Shown one piece after another: positions 31,979-42,800 of a DNA stretch of 64,000 bases; the stretch's first letter is position 1; the number at the start of each line of letters is the position of its first letter. The notes under the pieces were generated by a model. It worked only from the letters and a program-made list of their open reading frames with translations, was not told the origin of the DNA and did not search any database. This DNA is from Mactromeris polynyma. Taxonomy: Eukaryota > Mollusca > Bivalvia > Venerida > Mactridae. The stretch spans positions 563,001 through 627,000 of the forward strand of contig JASFXZ010000035.1 of NCBI GenBank assembly GCA_032209605.1, read 5' to 3'. A program made the position numbers and the translations under genes.

Positions 31979-32920
31979 CTACGCCCATATCAGTTCAATG
32001 GCATTGAGCTCGATGTGATACTGCGGAAGACGAAGGCATACATGTCCATGCTGCTTCAGTGTTTCATATAGAATGTAAGAGGGAAGGGGATTGTTTCTCT
32101 TGCATAGCTCCAAAAGCTCTGCCTTCAGCATTGTTGGTGATAATGATATTCCATGTCTCTCCAGCCATGACTGAATGTCGGCCTTCCTTGTCGTGGCTGT
32201 CGGCCACTTGTCATGCTGCACATTGTGGTATGCCGCGTTGTCCACAACCAGTACAGAGTGTGCCGGTAGGTTAGGGATGAGCCTCTCGTTCAGCCATTTG
32301 TTGAAGTTGGTGGTGTTCATTGCATCATGGTAATCTCCGGAGGAGGAGCCAGTCTTGAAAATGAGACACGCGTATTTTATGAAGCCCTCTTCTGACCCAG
32401 CATGTACACCAATAAGTCTTTGATCCTTGGGGGATCTTTAAAGACACGTCTGCAGACTGTCAGCACTTCTTCATACTGTGGGTAGTGTGAACATAGGTTT
32501 CGTCACTATAGACGGTTGACCGGCCTTCCTCGCGATACTTCCTGACGTCTGATCGCTCCATCAAAAGAGTTCTGGTGGATCCACATCTCTTCCATTCGAA
32601 CCCAATCTCCTTCAAAAGTCTCCTGAGAAAAGTGATCTGCCTTGGGAAGTCTATCTTCTCACGCACAGCTTCCATGATCTTCTTTGCGGTCGGCACGCCT
32701 CTGCCTTTCTCAATAAGCTCATGGAAAGTGCGTCGGATTAGATCCCTGTCAAAGCTGTCAACAACGTAACAGTCTGATCGTTTCTTTCTTGGAGCCTGTG
32801 ATGTAGCAGCCTCAGATCGCCAACACGTTGTCACGCTGCATCCAGTGTAATGGGCGGCTCTGTCAACGGCGTTCTGCGACGGGACCACGAGATCTCCTGC
32901 GCGTTTTTCTTCCCTGCAAA
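31979..32920 (-). pseudogene. Tc1/mariner-type DDE transposase, broken
   Basis: Two overlapping-in-alignment minus-strand pieces belong to one transposase. The upstream piece (32460-32888) has a basic helix-turn-helix-like N-terminal part and the first catalytic block STVYSDETYVHTTHS. The downstream frame (from about 32440 to 31979) has VLVVDNAAYHN with the second Asp and LPQYHIELNAIELIWA with the Glu. They are separated by a stop directly after the first block and a frame change near 32440. About 81 residues lie between the second Asp and the Glu, far more than in DD34E families and close to the DD82E (Sailor-like) group; this assignment is tentative. No terminal repeats were identified. Confidence 0.8.
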
Positions 32921-33204
32921 CCTGAAAATATATAACACAGATTTTATAACAAATGGCTATATAATATTGCTAATTAAAAGCCATATATAACAAAACTAGT
33001 TTATACATGTAATTCAATGATAATAACCTTTAAAACATTTCTGACGATCGACTTTGCGTTTGAATTCAAATTGTCCATATTCAATAGCCTAAAATGTTAA
33101 GGTATATTCATATAACGATCAACTTAACGAGTGCAATTTAAAACTGCTCGTTGAAAATTATTACGTAGAAATGGTGTAAATCGAAATTCTTTCGTAAAAA
33201 AATG
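32921..33204. other. intergenic, AT-rich
   Basis: Nothing recognised between the transposase and the tRNA-like sequence. Confidence 0.4.
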
Positions 33205-33285
33205 GATATTACCAAGGATCGATCTCGGGACCTCCTGGTTGACACAACTTCCCTTGATCCACTGCGCTACGAATCCTACAGACAT
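33205..33285 (-). repeat. tRNA-like sequence on the minus strand
   Basis: On the minus strand GGATTCGTAGCGCAGTGGAT resembles an A box and GGTCCCGAGATCGATCC a degenerate B box, spaced as in a tRNA. No full cloverleaf is seen; a SINE head or pseudogene is likelier than a working tRNA. Confidence 0.5.
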
Positions 33286-34124
33286 TTGTCGATCTTGAAA
33301 TTGTTAATACCTAAACCCGTCTTTTCGCATCAATAACTATATAACCTGCTTTACCCGTAAGAGTGTTATTGTAACAGTTTATTGTTTGTTTTGATATTTC
33401 ACCTTATCCCGACAGAATTATAATACAAGTTTTTCCAGTTCTCCAACGTCTATATATCAGTATCTTCATGTAGTTTTGTAGGAATTAGTGTATTACATGG
33501 TACATGATCTAAATCCAGTATTTGGCGGGAAGTTTTCCTATATAAGACATTGACTCTGACCAATCTTTGCCATTGTCTCCAGACTATCAAGGTAACTTTT
33601 ACCTATTGGTCATTTATATTAGTCATTGTTTTATCTGTAATGAAGGAACCTTTTATTCTAGTTACTATAGCTTGAGAGTTGCATGTTTGCACCATTAATT
33701 CAATTTATATTATTACCTATAACATCCATTCTTAGTATTTGTAACCATAAACAATACCTGTGATAATTGATAAATCTGCATAATACTTATTCCTAAAATA
33801 AACTTCCATCACTTCCTTACCCGTTATCGTTATTATTTAGACAGTAGAAAACAAATTAAAAGATCAAAAACACGACCAGAACCTGGGTTGAAACGGCTCC
33901 TGTTACAGAAGCATGGTTGTAAAAAAATTTGCGTTTTTAAATGTACACTCAACAAAATTCCTAATCGGTCAGTTTATATTGTATCATTATTTTTCTAATA
34001 ATGCATGTATTCACACAATATTTCACATACCGATATTTGAACAGGTAAGGCAGCGAATTATTGATTTTTTTAGCCGGCTCGCTATGAAATTTATCGTATT
34101 AGGCGTATTGACGTTTATAGCACG
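33286..34124. other. intergenic, right half
   Basis: AT-rich DNA with no supported gene. The frame at 33913-34242 is open but has no recognised domain and ends in the 33-bp repeat. Confidence 0.4.
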
Positions 34125-34226
34125 TTTTGCACGTGCCGGGCATGGACACATATTTGCACGTGCGGGGCATGGACTCATATTTGCACGTGCGGGGCATGGA
34201 CACATATTTGCACGTGTTCGTGTACA
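34125..34226. repeat. 33-bp repeat, 3 copies
   Basis: Three copies of GCACGTGCGGGGCATGGACA plus CATATTT. The unit is GC-rich in AT-rich surroundings and contains CACGTG. Confidence 0.9.
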
Positions 34227-34270
34227 CTTTTGTCATTGCTGATGAAAATCCTTTTTGAAAAACACAAAAC

Positions 34271-34520
34271 ATGGTGAGAATGACTGAAGAAGAACGCGCC
34301 CGAGCCGTCGGAATGATACAGACCGGAACTCATTTACGACAGGTGGGTTTTATTTGTTGAAATTTCATAAGAATATTGACATTATTTGTTTGTAGCCATT
34401 ATATTGGTGGTTATTTCCGTTTTCAACTTATTTCAGGTGGCAATAACCTTTAACCTACCTACCCTATTTTTGGGGACTAGAAACCTGAAACAAACATGTG
34501 CTCCTGTCTTAAATAATTGA
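34271..34520 (+). pseudogene. transposase N-terminal remnant with an intron
   Basis: Coding-like pieces at 34271-34342 and 34437-34520 can be spliced at CAG|GTGGGT and TTATTTCAG|GTGG. The first encodes MVRMTEEERARAVGMIQTGT ending HLRQ. The second begins VAITFN, as the helix-turn-helix of Tc1-like transposases does (RQVA--F-V), but then diverges and stops at TGA. It could be a decayed transposon end or an exapted fragment. Confidence 0.45.
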
Positions 34521-34601
34521 AGAGTTTATCTGCACCAAATGTGAAACATTGTATGTTTTATTTTTCAGAATATGTTAGTTTTTCTTTAAACTATTAATAC
34601 A

Positions 34602-34765
34602 GTAAAACATCGATTTTTTGGCACCCTTCCACCCGAATACTCGGTATCATCCGAAATATGTACCGAGTCCCGATGTATCTTCTTACGAACGTCGAATTGA
34701 AATGGGCTATTCGAAACTATGTATGTATTCGAAATAAAATTTCGAACCCGATGAATTCGATAATA
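34602..34765. mobile_element. E3 MITE, diverged copy
   Basis: Contains TTGAAATGGGCTATTCGAAA and AAATAAAATTTCGAACCCGA, the inverted equivalent of 49034-49200. The CAGTAAAACATCGATTTTTT end is degenerate. Confidence 0.6.
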
Positions 34766-35035
34766 TTATTATTTCGAGTCTAATTTTTATTTTTCTGCAT
34801 GTTCAAGGAAAATACCTGTCACTTGACCTTAGAATTACGACCTCGCCACATTTGTCTATATTAATTCTTGCACAATCACTACATGTATATTATATATACT
34901 TTAGGAATGACTTCTTTCCATTGACTGGAATGACTAGATTCAATGACGTTAACTTATGGCATCACTAACTTTTTTCCAATTTTAATAAACAATCTTCTTG
35001 TACTTGGAGACTGGATCGCCACCTTACGTACATTT

Positions 35036-35263
35036 GAGCGCCGCTGTACGATTTCCAACCTCTCCTGGAAGTGACGTCATTTTCAGAAAACGTCACACGT
35101 GACATCAACATGAGCGCCGCAGTACGATTTCCAACCTCTCCTGGAAGTGACGTCATTTTCAGAAAACGTCACACGAAACATCAACATGAGCGCCGGTGTA
35201 CGATTTCCAACCTCTTCTGGAAGTGACGTCATTTTCAGAAAACGTCACACATGACATCAACAA
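35036..35263. repeat. E4 arm amplified as a 76-bp tandem, 3 copies
   Basis: Units start GAGCGCCG at 35036, 35112 and 35188. Each carries GGAAGTGACGTCATTTTCAG and AAAACGTCACACG: one arm of the E4 repeat with a CRE octamer. Confidence 0.9.
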
Positions 35264-35447
35264 TTAAGCGAGTAAAAATGACACCTAATGGCATTCCCTG
35301 TTTATAGAAAAGACTCACTGATTTGCCAGAATTTCTCATTGATGTCATATTTCCGTTATGTTGACTAAAAATACTACTTTCTGTTTGATACCGAACTAAT
35401 AGAATGTCGTTTTGTGACACGGAGTGCAATTTTTAGTGTTTGATTCC

Positions 35448-35545
35448 ACCAGTCGGAAAACCTCGGCAAACTACGTCCATATGTTCGTAGTTTAACGGAG
35501 AGTAACGAAGTGGTACGGAAATATCTTAGAGCTGTCTTGAAAATC
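35448..35545 (+). repeat. E6 repeat, partial
   Basis: GTCGGAAAACCTCGGCAAAC and GAGTAACGAAGTGGTACGGA match two blocks of the E6 copy at 61907-62265, with the middle missing. Confidence 0.6.
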
Positions 35546-36797
35546 TACAACACTTATTTTGACAAACTTGAATTACAAATATCGACGTCAATATTACACC
35601 AGGCAAATCAGCTTTATGAACATCGGTCGTCTTTTCAACATTTTACTGCATACTGCAATAATGACAGGTGTGCACTACTAGTTGGAGGGCAGCTGGTGTT
35701 TGCTAGGCTTAAACTATTTCATGAGTCGATGCGAACATAATTTTCACAAATTTGGGACATATTCTTACAATACACCTGTGATCAGTTTCAACACTGTACA
35801 ACGTAAATATCAGAAGCGTATCGAGTTAAAAAAAGAGTTACCTAACCTGAATTGCTAGTGAAGCCGATGTGCTATGCTAAACATTTATAGACAATTCTGT
35901 TTTTTAAATTGTCCGTTTAACATTGTTCCATGTTCGATATCCTAATACAATAGACCATTGGAAAGTTTGCAATCAAACTTTTCCAAATATATACAATTAA
36001 ATATATTTGATGTAACCACAAGCATAGAATCAATTGTTAAACTTAACCACATATAGGGAATTTTGCACATTGTTGTAAGGAGAGATTAGCAGTGAGTAAT
36101 ATTTAGTCGCAAAAAATCGATAAAAATGGGGAGAGTGTAGTGCCGTTGGTATTCTTCAAACATCACGTGACATGTCCATATTGTGTGTAGAAGCCGATCA
36201 TCGCATACAAATGCATCACAATATTTTGAAAGGGATCAGCGTGTTGTACACAGCACGTATATATCCCTGGAATTCCACGAGCACGTTTACTTCTTGCAGA
36301 CATCTTATCCGTAATAACGCCAGTCTTAGAAAATAATTATAAAACAAATATCTCGCACAATATAACGGTATACGGTACAATATATCGTCTCAAGAGGCAT
36401 GTACTTACAACTGTATATAATTGATCCTCTCGTCTACACAAATTGCCAATTAACGTAAATTGCTTCAGCTATCCAGTCCTACCAGACACGCAGACCACTT
36501 AAGCAATTTTCATTGATCCATTCCCCAGTCGTAATTTACTGTCGGCAATTTTCGGAACAATTCGGATTTTCCGGCATACGTAGTAAACTATATGATGCGG
36601 AGTTCGGAAAGTATGTCGGAATATCACGAAAATAGACGAACTACATTTTTTCAACGCAATCAATATCGAATTTGTTTCTTCTATTGCGTAACTATGGTTA
36701 TCGATTAAACCGTGTATAACATGTGATGCTATTGCGAGTTTGTTCCGGATATAACCGCAAGAAAAGAAAAATATAGTGGAATTATTTTTGTTTTAAA
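35546..36797. other. upstream region of the FN3/Ig gene
   Basis: AT-rich DNA immediately upstream of the gene. No clear TATA box was found near the start, so promoter type is unknown. Confidence 0.45.
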
Positions 36798-36870
36798 ATG
36801 CGTTTGAAGATAATTTTATTTCTTTGTGTATTTGTGTTGTTATTTTATAGTGTATCGGGATACGATAAAG
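36798..36870 (+). CDS. FN3/Ig gene exon 1: signal peptide
   Basis: ATG at 36798 opens MRLKIILFLCVFVLLFYSVS then GYDK, a classic signal peptide with a likely cut after SVSG. The donor is AAAG|GTAATG in phase 1. It is too short for routine ORF calling. The start was chosen because it is the first ATG of a signal sequence that joins in frame to the first FN3 domain. Confidence 0.8.
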
Positions 36871-39800
36871 GTAATGCTTTATATTTACTAGTTTTTCATA
36901 ATTTGTTTTATATTTTCATCATATAAATGTTGACATTACATAGTCTGTTTCGCTCTTTATTCAATCTCAATATTAAGATCACCTCGATACTAAGCCCGGG
37001 TGTTCAAGGGTCCCGAGGGTGCTCTCAGTATTGAGGCGTTACTCTATATGGACCAGGCTGGTGGGGGAAAAGTGATTTCTAGTCAGGGGCCATAACCCCT
37101 CGACTACGTAGGCCCCCTTTTTGAATCACGGTTGTCGTTTAAAAATTGTAACGTGTTTCACTTATTTGTTTATATTTGGTCATCTATGTATTTCTTTACT
37201 TATGGTCTTAGCCGGCCCGGCTAGCTCAGTCGGTAGAGCGTAAGACTGTCACCCGGCAGATCCCGGCCTCTTGGGCCTTTGGTCCTTCGACTTTGATAGG
37301 CCTGCTGGTTATGACATATAGAACCCTATCAACTTGAAGTTCCAGTGGGTCAGAGGTCAAGGTGTCGTGTTTTAAGAAATTTCTTTCACACCCCTTTCAC
37401 AATATATTAAAATTCCTGTATCAGCGCCATCATGCCGGGTCCTGATCACGTGTCCCCATCACGTGTGTGATTGATCTAGTTATTGTTAATTATTTGTATT
37501 ATTATTAATAACTTTTATTATTATCATCATCTTTATTGTTAATTATTATTATGTTTAATTATCATTATTCTTCTTTTCATTATTATTAATTCTTTTCATT
37601 ACTATTATTACTATTATTTTTCATTATTATAACTATTAATTTATCATTATTTATATCAATTATCATTATTGACTATTATTATTGATTATCATTATTATTA
37701 ATAAAAAATCTAATTATTATCCTCACCATCAGAAGTACCTGACGTTATTGTTGAGTTGATAAAATCAGTATCACCGAAAAAATTGTACATAAAATGGCGG
37801 CCCTCGTTTATTCCAAGTTCAAGGTCACTGGATTACATTATAAGGTACGTGCTAATATTAGATATAAAAATCAGTAAATACATCATGAAATTATCTCCAC
37901 TTTGCACGTCTGAATAAGGGGTTCCATTAGGGACTGAATCTCAAGGGTAATATTGATAATTTTTGAGCGGATTGTACCATTTTATAGCCAAAATACTTAT
38001 AATTTAGAGAAAAATGACCCTTAAGTCACAATCCTTGAGGTCAAAATGTGGCTCTTTGGACAGTCCAGAGGTCAACGGGTCAACTACAGGGTCAGCTGTA
38101 ACCACTGGTCTGAAAAGTGGCAAGTGGGCCGTCTGCATGACGTCACTAATACGTTTCCTTCCTGTCTCACAGCGACGAGATAACTTAAGTATTTACTCTA
38201 CTAGACTATTACTCTGATTTGTTTTCAATATTTTATCTCGAGGTTAAATAAACTCATTGTTCAGCATATTAAATAATAGCCCACCCGGTTATCTCAGCTG
38301 AGTGTTGGGCTGTCATCCAGGAGGGTTGGGATGTCACCCAGGAGGGTTAAGCTGTCATCCGGGAGGGTTGGGCTGTCACCCGGGAGGGTTAAACTGTCAA
38401 CCGGGAGAGTTGGGCTGTCACCCGGGAGGGTTAAACTGTCAACCGGGAGGGTTTGACTGTCACTCGGGAGGGTTAAACTGTCAACCTGGAGGATTGGGCT
38501 GTCACCCGGGAGGGTTAAACTGTCAACCGGGAGGGTTGGACTGTCACCCGGGAGGGTTAAACTGTCAACCGGGAGGGTTTGACTGTCACTCGGGAGGGTT
38601 GGGCTGTCACCCGGGAGGGTTGGGCTGTCACTCGGGATGGTTGGGCTGTCACCCGAGAGGGTTGGGCTGTCACTCGGGTGGGTTGGGCTGTCACCCTGGA
38701 GGGTTGGGCTGTCACTCGGGAGGGTTGGGCTGTCACTCGGGAGGGTTGGGCTGGCACCCGGGAGGGTTGGGCTGTCACCCGGGAGGGCTGGGCTGTCACC
38801 CGGGAGGGTTGGGTTTATACGTCAGCTGCTTACAGAAGGTCTAGTTTGTACTGGGGCCATATTCATAAACATTCTAACACTGAAACTCAGTTTTATAAAT
38901 AAAGAAAATAAGAAAGTTAAAAATTCAGTTGTTAAATTAAAGTTTTGTATGAAGAAAAAAAATCAGCAGTGATAGAAATATATTTTTAAAAACAACAATA
39001 ATATAATTATTTCATTGGTCAGGTACAAGGCAAGAGGAGGCAGTTTTCAAAAAATATCCACGAAGAAAACAGAAACTACACTGAAGAACTTAACACCGAG
39101 TACGCGATACCATGTAATGGTGCGTGCAGTGAATGAGAAACATCGCGGTGATTGGTCCGTGACTCAACAGATACATACAAAGTCAAGGTCACTGCTTTCT
39201 GCCGGTAAGAAATATCGACCTCTTTATATTTATAAAGAAGAAAAAAATAGTGACCTGTTAATTTTAATTTTTGAATGGTATGCTCTATGTCTTGTTATAA
39301 AGGTATCTATTCATTTTGGCGTATGACCTATGACCCGGATATGACTCTTAGTGGCGGCATGGTATCACGAAGACCCAGGATTATAACGGATACTTACACT
39401 TAGCACTCAAATCTTAAAATTGACTCACATGAGTCTGATTATAAGCAAAGGGGTTAGAGAAAATGAGATCTGAATATTCCTTTAGGTTCATTTTTCGAGA
39501 CACCAGTCTACAAACATCAGGGACTGAGGAGGTGCTAGGGTAAACATGTATGGGAATGAGGAGGTGCTAGGGTAAACATGTATGGGAATGAGGAGGTGCT
39601 AGGGTAAACATGTATGGGAATGAGGAGGTGCTAGGGTAAACATGTATGGGAATGAGGAGGTGCTAGGGTAAACATGTATGGGAATGAGGAGGTGCTAGGG
39701 TAAACATGTATGGGAATGAGGAGGTGCTAGGGTAAACATGTATGGGAATGAGGAGGTGCTAGGGTAAACATGTATGGGAATGAGGAGGTGCTAGGGTAAA

Positions 39801-42800
39801 CATGTATGGGAATGAGGAGGTGCTAGGGTAAACATGTATGGGAATGAGGAGGTGCTAGGGTAAACATGTATGGGAATGAGGGTGTAAGGAATGGTCTGGG
39901 CGAACAGTAAACCAGTATGGAGAATTTGGGGGGGGGGGGCGAGGGGAAAAGTGTTCAAAAGATGGAATACACTAGGCTTGTTTTGATATTACTGAGACAT
40001 AGTCTATTTCATATCTAAGATTTATAAGATGTTTGTTTCTGTCAATGCAGGTTCTGTACAAGGCGATATAGTTGTTGAAGATGTCGGTGAACACAGTGTA
40101 GGACTGGACTGGTCAACAAATGTTAATGTTAGTTTGTTAGAAAGTTTTGCAGGTAAATACAACTTAAGCAATCGCTGTATTTGGAGGTCACTCAAACATA
40201 TCATGGTTGACCTTTGAACTTATATCTCACATTGGTAACCTTTTACCTTATATCTCACATTAGTGACCTTTGACCTTATATCTCACATTGGTAACCGTTT
40301 ACCTTATATCTCACGTTGGTGACCTTTGACCTTATATCTCACATTGAAGACCTTTATGTGTAACAAAACTCCACAAAGCTTAAAATGTGTATTTAGTTTA
40401 TACAACAGGAAAAGGGTTATCTCCCTTTATCCCTTCTAGCGTTGTCTCTCTTTTAACCCTTATAGAGTTGTCTCCCTTTATCCCTTATTAAGCATATGTA
40501 TAGTGTTATAGTACTACATGAATATAAACATATATAGAATGGATAAATAGGTAAAGGGAGTGAACTCTTAAATGGATAAGGGAGAGAACTGGTGACACTC
40601 TCCTGTGGTTAATATTGTTAATATCTGTAGAAATATGTGAGAAAAATATAGAGAGACGATGAACTATCAGACTATCAGATGGACGTCAGGACGGTCATGA
40701 GGACGGACGTTTGATCATGAAGACACATATGAATACGGACAGACGATTATGATCATGGGCATTTATGTTACTGTTATAACTACTGCTAATTTATAACTTA
40801 TAACAATGAAAATGGCCATTTTGGTGCGGTTCTCGATTTTCGTCAATAAAATAAAATTCTTGAAGGGTTCCAAGTTATTTTGAAGAACAAGGACGGACAG
40901 ATGAAGAAGAAATCAGAGGGATATAGTTTACAGTTTGACGGTCTAAAGCCAGAAAATAGCTACGCAGCAAATCTATACATTGTGCAAAACACTGGTACGT
41001 ACATTTAGACTGTTTGTGTTATCTTCATTATCATAAACACTTGCACCAACTCAAAAAGTCAAATTTATTATCATCTACAGCAGAACAACCGTTTCCTAAA
41101 CTGTCACCTCCTTGAGCACCATCATCATCATCATCATCACGATAAACCACAACAAACAACATTGCATCAACACAAGCACAATAAAAAAACAACTACTTCA
41201 TTTTCCACCATCATCATCACAATTAACACACACAATTTCAGCACCAGCAATATCATCAGCATCATAACACATACCACAAACATCTACAACACCATCATCA
41301 TCAACATCATCATCATCACCATCATCATCATAATTATTTTAATTACCACAAACTCAATCATAATTCCGATTACCGGCATCATTTTGTTGAATAGTAATGC
41401 CTGTATTGAATGTTAGATTATTTAACCGGATGAAATTTGATTGGTTAATACGAATCATGTGATCTGTTACAACACATTATGATTGGTTTACACTAGTCAC
41501 GTGATCTGTTACAATGGACGACATATGAATATTGCCTCAATTATATATTCAGGTAAAAGAACTAGAATTGGAAGAACTAAATTCCAAACATTAGAAGAGC
41601 AGAGAAGTGCGCCCAGAAAGTTAAGGGTAAAATATGTGAACCACCGGGTATGTATACAGTATTTATGTTTCTGTAATCAGAATCACCTCTAGTCCCCATT
41701 TTACTTAGAATTGTGTAGTAATAAAAATGTGTCAATTATTTTGGCAACATACAATTACCATTCTCTTTGTCAAGAACAATTCAATGGAATCATTTTTGCA
41801 GCAAGAGTATCTACATGATTTCATACGGAAAATAGGAGGCGCGTTGTTGATGCATTCGGACCAATCGATTTGCAAAAGAGAAAAAACATATTTTGTATTG
41901 TAAATATCGAGGCCTGATTTGTTAAAAGAATGGTACATGTATGTATTTATCTAACTATTTTTAGACAATCGCTGTAAAATGGAAACATATCAAGGCATCT
42001 ACAGCCAACGAGTCGCTTACTGGTTACATTCTACAATACAGACAAAGGGGTCCCGATGTTACAGAATTCTGTGAAGTATCCATTGACAACGGAACTAAAT
42101 CCTACAAGATTAACGGTAAATTTGCCTGATAAGTCATTGAAACATGTTGATTGAACATTTGTAATTTCCTTAAGTATTCCACAATTAATTTATTTAAGGA
42201 ATGATTGATTATATGATATCAAGTTTAGACTCAATCGATTTATAATGTCACTCATCTGTAAGTGGCAAGTTTGTGTATTGACGGCTGCATTCGAATACTC
42301 TTCCGACTTCTTCCTTGTAATAGACTAACAATATTATTCATTTGACGACGTATTCGAGAGACATAGTTGTGATCATTGTTAATGGACAGGAGAAAGTAAT
42401 TTAGTAAATATCGCAGTACTGTCAGACAGGGATCGGTTAGTTTGCAATCATCTATTTAAGGTTTGCTCCCTGAAGTGAAATATTCCATCAGAATGGCGGG
42501 AAAATATGGCAACATTACTGGTAAGTATTATCATGAAATAAATGCCAAGTCAGACTGGATCTATAAAGTTGTCAAGTCAGACTGGCTCTATATAGTTGTC
42601 AAGTCAGACTGGATCTATATAGTTGTCAAGTCAGACTGGATCTATATAGTTGTCAAGTCAGACTGGATCTATATAGTTGTCAAGTCAGACTGGATCTATA
42701 TAGTTGTCAAGTCAGACTGGATCTATATAGTTGTCAAGTCAGACTGGATCTATATAGTTGTCAAGTCAGACTGGATCTATATAGTTGTCAAGTCAGACTG

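Noticed and set aside
37208..37285. Functional tRNA gene
   Set aside because: The A box is good, but the B box and arm pairing are poor and SINE body sequence follows.
38302..38844. Cys/Gly/Pro-rich repeat protein (GLGCHPG)n
   Set aside because: It results from the 21-bp SINE-derived array in an intron; the opposite strand is open too.
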